From contig JAAEAF010002693.1 of assembly GCA_011037195.1 (NCBI GenBank), positions 1 to 64,000 of the forward strand: a stretch of 64,000 nucleotides of DNA, written 5' to 3'. The stretch is from Triatoma infestans (lineage: Eukaryota > Arthropoda > Insecta > Hemiptera > Reduviidae). The notes under the pieces were generated by a model. It was not told the DNA's origin and did no database searches. It saw only the letters and a list, made by a program, of their open reading frames with translations. A program made the position numbers and the translations under genes. This document shows, piece after piece, positions 54,360-64,000 of the stretch; position 1 is the stretch's first letter, and the number at the start of each line of letters is the position of its first letter.

Positions 54360-55510
54360 TAATTAAATGGCGCAACAACCCACTAATGAGTCTGGGCCTC
54401 ATCAATAAGCCTCCGCCAGGCATCCCTATTTTGTGCGGCAGCTATCCAGTCTGTGACGCCAAGTAATAAACTTGCATCCACGGCAAACCATCGATCCACC
54501 TCGCCTTCGGCCAGCAAATCTTTCTACGACTGTAGATCTCTTCCTTTAACACTTTTCTCGCTATCTCACCTTTTCCATTCTAAGAATGTGCCCTGCCCAT
54601 CTTAGTTTTCCTAATTTAATAAGCCTTACCACATACATTTCCTCATATAGGAATAAAGCTCCTGGTTTTTCCTTCTCCCCCATATCTGCCCGTTCCTAAA
54701 TCTTTCAAACGCCAGGAGCTTTTTTTCCTCTGCATTTCTGGTTGTCCAGGTTTCTAAGCCATAGGTGAGAACTGGTCGGATTAATGTTTTATAAAGCCTC
54801 ACCTTCGTCTTTCTTGAAATCAGGTTAGTCCGGAGCAGCTTGCTAAGCCCAAAATAGCATCTATTGTCTGCAGCAATCCTCCTTCCTAGCTCTCGGGAAA
54901 TGTCGTTCTGAGCTCAGATAAATAAATTGGTCTACCCACTCAAAAATATAAGGACCAATGGTAATGTTTGTGGCATGGGGTCCTTCGCATACAGATTTCA
55001 TGTATTTTGTTTCTGTCTGATTTATTTCTAGGCTAAAACTTCTTGCAGTAGCTTCCAGATCCATAAATCCTCATAGACCTTAACACTATGTCGATATCGT
55101 CTGCATAGGCGAGTAGCTGGGTCATCCTGTTAAATACCGTGCTGTTTGTTTGTATGTTTGACTTCCTCACCACCGTTTCCAGGGCGAGATTAAACAGGAG
55201 GCATGCTTGGGCATCCCTCTGACATACTCCAATATCCGTTTCAAATTCTTTTAAGTATTGATTCTGTATTCGCACCTTTCCACATGGCTTATTCACCCTC
55301 ATCCTGACGGAGAATCAGTTCCGCAGGGATTCCCATATCCCATATGCCTGATATAAGCTACTTCTATCCACACAATCGTAGGCTGCCCTAAAGTCAACGA
55401 ATAAGAAGTGGTGCGTGGTTATCCGATATTCATTGGCTTTTCCCAGGATCATCCTGTTTATAAAAATTTGGTCCGAAGTAGATCTTCCTCTCCTATAATT
55501 CGACACTAAC
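54360..55510 (-). mobile_element. LINE reverse transcriptase, 5'-truncated
   Basis: Minus order: SNYRRGRSTSDQIFINRMIL, YRITTHHFLFVDFRAAYDCV (first catalytic Asp in FVDF..AYD), KVRIQNQYLKEFETDIGV with a decayed QGD as QRD, then LLFNLALETVV, QLLAYADDIDIV (catalytic YADD) and SFSLEINQTETKYM. The 3' end (to 54360) has GRPRRGG in decayed form. Three frames are used, so it is dead. Same LINE type as the fragment at 33250-33560. Confidence 0.88.
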
Positions 55511-55745
55511 AGACGAGGAATTAACAGATGTTAGACAATTGTTTGTGGAAAGTTTTTTCGATATTACTGGATACTGTTGTTCAGTCAAATCCGAGTCTTG
55601 CGGCGAGGATATTAAAAAACACATTCACGCGTATTTGGAATGTAAAGGTAAGGTTTATTTCTCTGAATTACGGGATTATATAAGCGAATGTTTCCCAGAT
55701 ATTAGATTTGATTTACAAAATGTAAAAAGAAAAAACAATTATTAG
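55507..55745 (+). CDS. Unidentified open segment next to the LINE
   Basis: The frame reads TDEELTDVRQLFVESFFDIT, then CCSVKSESCGEDIKKHIHAY, LECKGKVYFSELRDYISECF and PDIRFDLQNVKRKNNY, then stop. The first ATG is 55539, but the frame is open from 55507, directly after the LINE's end, so the true start may have been cut off by the insertion. The composition (charged, Cys-containing, no stop) looks coding. I do not recognise it; a host exon or an element piece are both possible. Confidence 0.35.
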
Positions 55746-55959
55746 TTTATATATCTAAACATGATGTTAATAATTAACTAATATTTCATGTAGCAGTTAA
55801 GTTTTAATTATCAGTTAAATTTACCTATAATTCGATCTATTGGTTGAGTCTTTGGAAGAGATATTTGAGAGGACTTTGTATGCACAGGATAGGAGTGAGA
55901 CCCCTGTAATTAGCGCATTCAAGCTGGTCTCCTTTTTTTTTTGAAAAAAATGTTTTTAG

Positions 55960-56270
55960 TGAACACTTTTTTTCTCTCAGAAACGGTTATAGAAATTTTC
56001 TTTAAACTAATAATATCGACTACAAATAGAAAGTCTTCTATTTGAAACATTTCTCCCCAAAAATTCATTTAAAATGGAAAACTAGGATATGTTTTCCAGT
56101 AAAATGCTATTTCTATTTATTATAAAATGCTATCACTTAAATAATATTAATTAGAATTAAATATGTTGCCAAAATTCTGAGTTTGAAGAAAATCGGTTGA
56201 CCGGAAGTGCGTTTTTACTAAAGTTAATTCACCTTTTTACGATTTTATCCATAAAAATACCGACGGACTT
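55960..56270 (-). repeat. ACTTTCTCTTAC-family fragment
   Basis: 'tctatttgaaacatttctcc', 'taaaatgctatcacttaaat' and 'aagaaaatcggttgaccgga' then 'agtgcgtttttact' are the reverse complement of the family. Confidence 0.7.
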
Positions 56271-56389
56271 CAAAGATAGGAGGAGGGTATAAAAATGAGC
56301 TGAAATGAACAAACATGGCAGAAAAATATTTTGGCTTAAAATCATAGCTAGAAGTGTCCTTAATTAAATTCTACCACCCCCGTGGGCCT

Positions 56390-56607
56390 AACGTCACGAA
56401 AGACGCCATTTTTAAAGGTCCGCATAAGGTGCTGCGCATTTAAATTTTCTACGCGTCACGCCTCTTTCTCCTTTAGACGAAAGTTCACAGTGTATTTTCT
56501 GTAATTCAGCATGTTTGCTTCCCTATACTGACGTTTTCATGCTGACAACAGATGGCAGACTACAGGTCAGTATGTAGTACAGATATTTGCCGTTAGATGG
56601 CTGCTAA
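56390..56607. other. Less AT-rich DNA before the Mutator-like piece
   Basis: 'acgaaagacgccatttttaa' and 'ctacgcgtcacgcctctttc' stand out, but no element ends were found. It may belong to the same insertion. Confidence 0.3.
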
Positions 56608-57338
56608 ATGCAGGAGGACTTAGGAGGAAAAGGCCCTCGCACTCTAACAATTCCAAAGATCGACAGAATTTCCAGATATTATAGAAATGCAATAAAGGAC
56701 AATGTTGGAGACATGAAATCTATGAAGACAGCAATCTATGTCATCTTGGACCACTGCCGTTCTACTGATGAGGTTCCACGTCATAATAAATGCCCCATTG
56801 GAATTTCTCAACCCGGTGGGAATAGGAATTGGTGTTTTTATAACCGAGCCTTAGCGGAGGAAAGAAAACCAGAACCACATAGTGACAAAACTATGTCAAC
56901 TGCCCTATCTGAAACAGTAATAAAAAAAATCATACCTGTGTTTCAAAGACTGGCAGGAGATTCACTATTAGAGAGATGTTTGATGGGTAGGACTCAGAAT
57001 GCAAATGAATCCAATCATCACATGATTTGGGAACATTGTCCGAAGACAACATTCGTGACCAGAAGGAGAATTACTTAACAGTGTGCATGGCAGTATCCCG
57101 TTATAATTTTGGATTCAGAACATCAGAATTCAACAGGCATCACCACCTAGGAATCTCACTAGGAAGGCAGTCCATGGCAGTGGCTCAGCTGCAAGACGCT
57201 AGAGCAAAAATCCGAAGGAAGAAACAGCGGATGGCAGCATACAACTCTTACAGGCAGAAGGTGAAACAGGCAAAACTGCTTGCAGAACACAGAAGAAGGC
57301 AAGAGGAAGGAGAATCTTATGGACCAGGGCAATTTTAA
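56608..57338 (+). mobile_element. Mutator-like transposase C-terminal remnant
   Basis: First frame (56608-57078): PKIDRISRYYRNAIKDNVGD, AIYVILDHCRSTDEVPRHNK, CPIG, NWCFYNRALAEE, IPVFQRLAGDSLLERCLMGR and TQNANESNHHMIWEHCPKTT. The H..CP.G..WC and TQN.NES..IW..CPK patterns match the C-terminal part of the insect protein family annotated as Mutator-like transposase domain. A single frame change near 57074 leads to the second frame: LTVCMAVSRYNFGFRTSEFN and a basic end (KIRRKKQRMAAYNSYRQK). The N-terminal part with the catalytic acids is absent. Confidence 0.75.
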
Positions 57339-57344
57339 TAATTA

Positions 57345-57900
57345 TATGGTAAGTTGCATGTCAAAAACACATGGTAAACTTCAACTGCGATTTACCGTAA
57401 CTTCTTTTTTCCCGCATGTTCATTAGGTTAATTTGTAATAACTTTTAATCTATTAGACAGATCTGCATGAAATTTTGACTGTGTATACTTGGATGTACTT
57501 GTTACATTTCTGCCTGATGGATTTTTAATAGAACTTCTAGTTTTGTTTTTAAAAAATGAAATGCATATTAAAGGTATGAATTTTTTATATGCTAATTTTT
57601 GAATGATGATAGGGAAAAGACCTGTAAAGGTATGAAAAATCCATCTGACAGATTTACAAACTAGTTCTCTAGGAACCGAATGGTAAAAAATTCAGGTCCC
57701 TAGCTATAAAATTGGCAGAGATATTAGCATTTTTTGAGAACACATGATTTTGTCAAGAACCCCCCGTAATGGGCCCCCAAAAGTATTTTCAAAATTTGTC
57801 ATTGCTTGCAGCATTTTATATTCACAAGATCTCCACTCAGAGAAAAAATTGTGCTTCTTAATTGAGAATTGTAGAAAATAGAAATTATACCCCCCTCCTA
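57345..57900. other. DNA after the Mutator-like remnant
   Basis: Likely the element's 3' non-coding part at first. No inverted end identified. Nothing else seen. Confidence 0.35.
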
Positions 57901-58195
57901 CCATAGTTTGTTACACTAACTATGAATACAGTTTCACTTTACCTAACATTTTCATTGGGACCTTTTTCCCGAGAATGTTTATTTAAAGAAGTGGGAGGGG
58001 GAGGAAGTGAGTACGGTTTCCTCCAAAAAATTCATTTTATTAAGTTTAGATTCTCCAGTTGATATAAAATTAAAGAGACAAGCAAACATTTACTCAAAAT
58101 GATAAGTTTAAAGAAAGTTTATCACTAAAATCTGTGTAAATCGCAGCAAGAGAAAAACGTGTGAGTGTTTCACACCAATTTTTTTTTCCAATAAA
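57900..58195 (-). repeat. ACTTTCTCTTAC-family fragment with left end
   Basis: 'gtgtgagtgtttcacaccaa' at 58160 is the complete left end in minus orientation. The body runs back to about 57900 ('cctttttcccgagaatgttt'). Confidence 0.7.
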
Positions 58196-58199
58196 AACA

Positions 58200-58640
58200 T
58201 GCCAACCATAGGTTATTAATTCCTAAAAGATTATTTGATAAATCCATCTGATGCTTCTGATATTCCAATATTTAAATCATAAACCTTAGTGTTCAAACAC
58301 AGGTAGGTTTTTATCAGCACTGAATTCTAAGGAAAAGTAAACTTAGTTATTAAAAGCATTTTGTTTATATTACTCACCTGCTTATAAGGCTAATTAATTA
58401 GAATTTCTATTCCAACAATAATGTCAACATAATGTATTTTAAATTAATTACAAACTGAATTCTGAACATCTTGTTTACATTCAATTATAACTACTAGAGT
58501 GGTTAACTAATATAGTTAACTAAAAATTTTAATTAAATAATTAGTAAAAAAGAATCACTTAATCTCTTGCTTCGTAATTACATTAGTTTAAGATAGAGGT
58601 TTTTATAAATGGGTTTTTATTAGATAAAAGTTGTTTATAA
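58200..58640. other. AT-rich non-coding stretch
   Basis: No feature recognised. Confidence 0.5.
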
Positions 58641-59235
58641 TTCTGTGAAACCTCTCTTCCGATTAACCGATTTTCTTCTATTTTAAATCCAATCAATGCT
58701 TTTTAATGTGTATTAATTATTTAATCAGTAGGTAGTAAAATCATAATATATGAAATGGTAGTTTAGAAGGAAGCATAACGCTGTTGTTCTCCCTGAACCT
58801 CCAAAATATAGATTTTTCCGAAAAATGTTTCAAATAAAAGTGATCGGTATATATGTGAGTAGTATACGAGTATAAGTTCGAAGAAAATCGTTGAAGTGTT
58901 CTTCCGAGAAAATTAGGAAAAAAAAAAATCAGTAACGTTGCATTTCAGGCTGATGACTTTTGCTCGAAACCTTCATATTTGATACGGTGGTAGTACCTGC
59001 AAGGAATGTCAAGTTTGAGCTTATTACAACTTTTTATTTTTCAGATATTGTGTTAAAACACGCAGAACAACAAACCCACAATCATACACGTAACAGATCA
59101 TTCGCTCGCTAGAAACATTTTTTTTTTCGTATTCAGGGGACTTCATATTTACGGTGAAAACTCGAATGACGAAAATCTGGCAAGATCGCAATACTTCCCC
59201 ACTTACTAGAATGTTCGGGAAAGTGAAAAGTCCAA
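58640..59235 (+). repeat. ACTTTCTCTTAC-family copy
   Basis: Runs from 'tgaaacctctcttccgatta' to 'cgaatgacgaaaatctggca' and ends near 59231 ('gggaaagtgaaaag', a decayed right end). The middle has 'gtttcaaataaaagtgatcg'. Confidence 0.6.
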
Positions 59236-59239
59236 GTAT

Positions 59240-60595
59240 GAAATCAATTTACCAATAATAGTTATGTAAATTACAATATTAAAAATTCATACGACAAAGT
59301 CGTGTGGTTTCATTTATCACACCAGAGTTCTTCTTTTTTTAACTGTTAGTAACTTAAAATCATCGGATAATATAAAACTTAGAATGTAATGAATAACTAC
59401 TTTCATTATAATAATGGTTTAAAAAAAACAACATTTTAAGAAAATATAAAATGGATTCTTTACATTTTAACGCAAACTTTGAAATATTTATAGGAAATTT
59501 AGAAAATTATACTTAATTCTCCGCTTAAGCTACTTGCAAGAGATAATTAACACAAAAACCATTCAAAAGACCAAGCGAACAACTTCATACAGCTGGCGCC
59601 GATGGAATTTTGTCAAGGACACTTCAATGGCCCCCATTGTTTACTATAAAGTTTGTACTAAACTTCCCTAAAGATCTACCATTAAAAGCAGTTTAGTATA
59701 CCATTTTGCATCGTTATGCATTATTATATAACCATAATATGGTGCTCAGTCGTTCTTATTGACTATGTTATTAATTTTTAAACGATAAAAATTTGTTTTA
59801 GACTTAGGATATTTTTGCCTTCTATTTCTATTGCAAGAGAAGTAACATATGTGGAAGTGACGCTCAATGACGCAGCTATGACATATGGGAGGTGTATATT
59901 TCACACTGATTGAATACATGATGGAATGTTTCAATCATCCCTTAAGAATGATTGAACTGTTTATCATTATACAGATTTACAAAATTAGATATGTAATTGG
60001 ACACGGATATACTTTGAAACAATCTCGGTAAGTTTTGTAGCGTTAAGTGTGATCTCAATTTACTATTCAATGTAAATTTATTCTATTATTTATTTTTTTC
60101 ATTTGTTTAAAAACTAGTGTTATGATTATGAATTTATGAGTAACAATTAAATCATTCAACAAAGTTGTAAAATATATAAAATCATTCTTTCAACCTATTA
60201 ACAATAAATTTGCTTAACTTCGGTAGAAATTTAAAAAGAGTTCTTTTGTATGACCGAACCTCAACATCCAGTTCATCCAATTTTAAACAATAATTAGGGG
60301 GAGGCCAAAGTCCTTCAAGGACCGCAGTACTATGAAAGAAGAAGAAGAAATAATCATAAAATTCATTGCAAAACAATTAATTTGGAACCAGATATTTTGT
60401 TCCATTTTCGAAATTTATGAGATAATAGTTTGGAGTTACATCAGACAGTTTGGTGCGAACATTAATATAAGATAACTAGCTAAACCCGACCACGCTTAGC
60501 TGTGGCTCAGTCTGATTTTAATTATTAGGGAAGTAAATCGAAGTATGATAGTTAACATAGACTCAGCAAGAAAACACATCATTCAATTTAATACC
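59240..60595. other. AT-rich DNA, no gene seen
   Basis: 60460-60595 ('ctaaacccgaccacgcttag', 'ctgtggctcagtctga') resembles sequence often found beside Helitron helicase pieces and may be part of that insertion. Confidence 0.4.
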
Positions 60596-60599
60596 CTAC

Positions 60600-61280
60600 T
60601 TTGCGTTGCTGTGAACTGAAAGGAAAGAAAGAAAAAATGTTTTTAACTGAAAGATTGTTTTTAAGAGCTGAATGCGCTGTTCTACATCCTTCCATCAACG
60701 TAGCAGCATTACCTGAAATAGCAAGTGCCAACGCAATATGGCCATTTGAACGGATTTTAGCCAGGATTAAGGAAATTAAGAACGGGTTCTTACCTGGAGT
60801 TCCACCTGGAGCGTCCCAAAAGTTAAACTACCGGATTGGTTGGTCACAGCTTGTATGATGGTATCAAATGCTATCTTTTGTTCTTGAAGGAGATTCAGTG
60901 TATTTTCTTGGACAAATAGCTGTAAGTCATTTCTGGTGTATGATTGCTCTCTGAACAGTTCTTCCTTGGATGTTGCATTGATCGACCTATTCGGTACTGT
61001 TACTCTCAATAGTGCCAACAACTTGCCACAACTTGCAAGACAAAGATCCTCAATGAAGATTAAAGCTTCATTGTATATGTCTTCTGAAAAAAGCCATGAA
61101 ATCCAAACCCTGATTGCTTTTCTTGACGTATTCTGTGCAGAATATCTTCGGCAGAGAGCGCGCCACGATCGCAACGCATCTGTGTCTGTCTATTTCTGCC
61201 AAACTCACGAAACGCTCGGAATTTCCCGTTTCCGTGGGAACTTCGGAATAAAAAGAATATATATAAACACCCTTATATAG
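60600..61280 (-). mobile_element. Helitron PIF1-like helicase fragment
   Basis: The minus frame (61174-60776) has SEDIYNEALIFIEDLCLASC, TVPNRSINATSKEELFREQS, YTRNDLQLFVQENTLNLLQE and QKIAFDTIIQAV, the segment just before the PIF1 helicase Walker A. In the next frame APGGTPGKNPFLISLILAKI follows, a damaged Walker A (expected GGTGKT), and then RSNGHIALALAIS. One frameshift. The replication-initiator domain and the helicase C-terminus are absent. 61285-61380 is similar to sequence often flanking such fragments. Confidence 0.82.
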
Positions 61281-61639
61281 AAAAATGTAACGTTGTGTAA
61301 AAATTTCAAGTCAATCCATCGACTACTTTTCGAGTTTTGCGGCCAGAGACATACGGATGCTGAATTTTTATATAAATAGATAAACTATCGAAAATTCAGC
61401 TTTTTAAAGATAATACTGAATAAAAAGTAATTATTTTTTGTCATTCCTATAGAAAAATAAACAGTCCACATACTGACCTCAAAATCCCTTTCGTCCATCA
61501 ACTTATAAAACCACGATCAACCATCCTTATCCAAAAACTCCCTCCCCCACCAAAGATTAAGCCGCTGCCGAACTTATTCCCAATTTAATAGAGAGGTATT
61601 ACACCTAATTCATGCTCTCCCTTTATTTGTCTTATATCA

Positions 61640-61950
61640 TCAGCGCTCGTGTGGCAATTGAACGAGTGTGTAAAAATACTTTACTCACGTGTTGAACATT
61701 AATTGTTTTACGCAACCGCATTAAAGTGGTTCTTAACTGATATAATTATAAATAAATATGAAAAGATGCAAAGGCTGAGAATGGTTGAAGTCAAATACTT
61801 CCTCTCTTTATAACCTGCTTCCTTTGGAATAACCTCAAGTCCATTGTAATTTGGGATTTGTTTTCCAATACTTTCTTGTTTTTGAGTATTACATTAGATG
61901 TCGGCTTAGTTAGAACTGGATATTATTTTTTGCACCTATGGTTGAAAGTA
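61640..61950 (-). repeat. Intergenic repeat C, copy 3 (inverted)
   Basis: Reverse complement of the 22440-23130 family: 'gttgaagtcaaatacttcc', 'ggaataacctcaagtc', 'tgggatttgttttcca' and 'agatgtcg' appear in the expected order. It is nearly 40 kb from the other two copies. Confidence 0.6.
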
Positions 61951-61994
61951 TAATTTCACTTACTAACTTTGACCAAATAATTGTCATATGATTA

Positions 61995-62700
61995 CACGGA
62001 TATAGAAAAAAAAATCTGTTGTGAAACACTCACACAGCTTTCTCTTACTTAGTTTTCAAAATTATAATTGACAAATTTTATATTGTGTACCAAACTTAAT
62101 GAAATTCTTCGAAAACTGAAAAAACTGTTCAGTTTATAAACGCGCACTTCCGGTTTACTAATTTCCTTGAAACTCGGAATTCCGGCCATCTATTTATTTC
62201 TAATTAATTTTGTTTGGATGATAGAATTGTCTAATCAACTATGATAGCACTTTAGAGAAAAACATAACTCCATCCCTCCCCTAAAAGTGTCCTTAAATGA
62301 ATTTTCCCACAGAAATGTTTTGAATGAAAGTTGTAGCTCTTTGTATGTGTAGTTGATATATCAAGTTTAAAGATAATCATCGGAGCCATTTTTGAGAAAA
62401 ATGCAAAAAAGTAATAACTAGTAAAGTGGTACTTCCGGTTGAGAAATTTTGACAGATAACGTACCGTGAGATCTCATGGTGATACCCAAACGGAATATCA
62501 AGTTTCAACTTTATACGGTTTTTCGTTTTTGAGCTTGCTGCTCATAAACATAAACACACACACACAGACCACATGCTAAAAACCACTTCTAGCAACCTGG
62601 ACTCAGGGGACCTCAAAACGGATATTTCCGGTGGAACCTCAATATCGAAAATTTGACATGATTACAATACTCCTCTTACTAGGGAGTAAGAGAAAGTAAC
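61995..62700 (+). repeat. ACTTTCTCTTAC-family, near-complete reference copy
   Basis: Left end 'gtgaaacactcacacagctt' with TTTCTCTTACTT. Then 'gcacttccggtttactaatt', 'actcggaattccggcc', 'gatgatagaattgtctaatc', 'gtttgtagctctttgtatgtg'-type text, 'ttttgagcttgctgctcata' and (CA)n at 62552-62568. After 'acctcaaaacggatatttcc' comes the right end GGGAGTAAGAGAAAGTAA. The ends carry ACTTTCTCTTAC versus GTAAGAGAAAGT, a perfect 12-bp inverted pair, slightly decayed at the left here. No protein. A non-autonomous DNA element is the simplest reading, but target-site duplications are not clear. Confidence 0.75.
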
Positions 62701-62704
62701 AAGT

Positions 62705-64000
62705 AGCTGATTATCGATACATATTGAAGTAACTTATTTTTACTTTCTCTATTTTAGCTTTAAGTGGTGTCTCTTAATTTAAAATTACACATTCGTAAAG
62801 AAAAATTAATAAAAAGGAAATAATGAATTAAGGAAGAGACATTTGTTATGTATAAAAGAAACAGCAGTATCTGAAATCTTTACATTTCTCTTGGGAATAA
62901 AAAAGTTTCTGTCTTAATTCAATAATACATAATAAAAAACCCTCCCAGGTTCCCTGTATTTCACTTTACCTCACAAACTGAAGTAACTTTTTTAACAGCG
63001 ATACACACTTTACCTTTACGACCTGAAAGTACCTGTTATAGTGTTGCTGTGTGAGAAGATATGGTCAATTTAACCAGCTTGCTTTCTATCTGTTACAACG
63101 GTATCTGAAACGGTAAAAGGCACTTTTCTTCTACTTCTTTTGCTGATACACAGATTCTCTAATTTGTTCTATTCTCTTTTATACATCAGTCATCTATTTC
63201 CTTAGTTTAAAAAATAAAATCTGTTGTAAAACAATCACAATCTTTCTCTTAGTACAATTTACATAGTGAACTTATGCTTGTTCTAAAGACTGATTGGCTA
63301 GTGTATATAGCTTGGTAACCTTTCAACGTAGATCCTGAGACTTGATGACTTCTCAAAGTTGATATGGCGACGGCTTTTAAGTTCAGATGTCGACTTTTAA
63401 TACCCATTTATCTACCTTTTAGTGGGAGCTGTTTGACTGCTTGCAGGATACTGGGCTGTCCAAATTGAAGCTGAATTGCCATTACATTCCAATAGGCGTG
63501 ACAGAAGAGGAAATGCGTAGTTGAAGTGCACTGTTGAAGAGCGCTCTCCAGCGGCTGGAATTGAACATCTGGACTTCAGTTTTTGTATGGCGAATTTGCT
63601 GGTAACATCCTGCTTCCATTATAGTGGTAACATATTATTTATTTACTAGGAAAAATTAGCTAATCAAAGAGGCCTTCTCCGAGTCTGACCACAATTAACT
63701 CTCCAACTCCTCCCAAGCATTCTCACGAGTCTGTAGCCCTCCAGTAAGCAGAACCGCTAAAGTCAGTGAAAGGGAGACATTGACCTAGGTCCTGGTACAC
63801 CGTTCTCTGACAACATTGTCACAACTCCCACCTAAAGGGGAAGACGTATTGCCTGATTTGTGTAAATGACTGGCTACCCAAGTGTGTCCACCCAATACAC
63901 CTACCAAGACCTTCAGTTGTATTCTACCCAGGGAGAGACTCCAAGTCCTCCAGTCTTAAATTGTTTTTTAAATCATTTACCCGGAAAGATCCCTCCATGT
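62705..64000. other. Terminal stretch, no gene identified
   Basis: 62705-63300 is AT-rich, with another repeat left end near 63227. 63410-64000 is less AT-rich. At 63423-63525 one frame reads WELFDCLQDTGLSKLKLNCH then YIPIGVTEEEMRS and stop, which I cannot assign. Confidence 0.4.

Noticed and set aside
1..64000. CRISPR arrays, operons, bacterial promoters, integrated bacterial DNA
   Set aside because: No regularly spaced repeats or prokaryote-like gene packing. Gene structure is intron-rich and eukaryotic throughout.

Overview
The window is animal nuclear DNA, AT-rich and crowded with repeats. It is very probably from an insect: the only host genes I can reconstruct are 7-transmembrane insect odorant receptors (ORs), with short exons, GT-AG introns and long repeat-filled introns. 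The mix of mobile elements (a tRNA-derived SINE family, LINEs encoding RNase H, a Penelope-like element, mariner, Helitron and Mutator-like remnants) suggests a hemipteran, perhaps a planthopper. That placement rests on general resemblance only.

Host genes: a tandem same-strand OR array spans about 11.4-37.3 kb. OR-A (11447-22209) and OR-B (31200-37258) are both complete. Each has five exons with the same intron phases (2,0,0,0), identical lengths for exons 2, 3 and 4 (100, 105 and 156 nt), and a predicted product of exactly 441 residues. Between them lies an OR pseudogene (about 23.9-30.0 kb), a broken duplicate of OR-A. It keeps the start codon, the 3' part of exon 1, exon 2, exon 4 and an intact exon 5. 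It has lost about 750 bp of exon 1, has stops and frameshifts in exons 2 and 4, and has no exon 3 that I can find. The introns are filled with element remnants on both strands.

Layout: 1-11.3 kb holds repeats, a solo LTR with a heat-shock-element-like site, CA microsatellites and a small inverted-arm element with a hammerhead-like core. 11.4-37.3 kb is the OR array. 37.3-49 kb holds LINE remnants, a GC-rich inverted-repeat MITE and a two-ORF LINE on the minus strand. 49-56 kb holds an isolated exon-like GC-rich block, a mariner remnant, and a LINE reverse transcriptase beside an unidentified open frame. 56-64 kb holds a Mutator-like transposase C-terminus, a Helitron helicase fragment and a near-complete copy of the window's most abundant repeat.

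The most abundant repeat, here called the ACTTTCTCTTAC family, is a non-coding element of about 0.7 kb. It has a 12-bp inverted motif near its two ends and a CA microsatellite at a fixed internal place. Most long CA tracts and many spurious reading frames in the window come from it. All coordinates and pairings were read by eye; no alignment, folding or database search was run.
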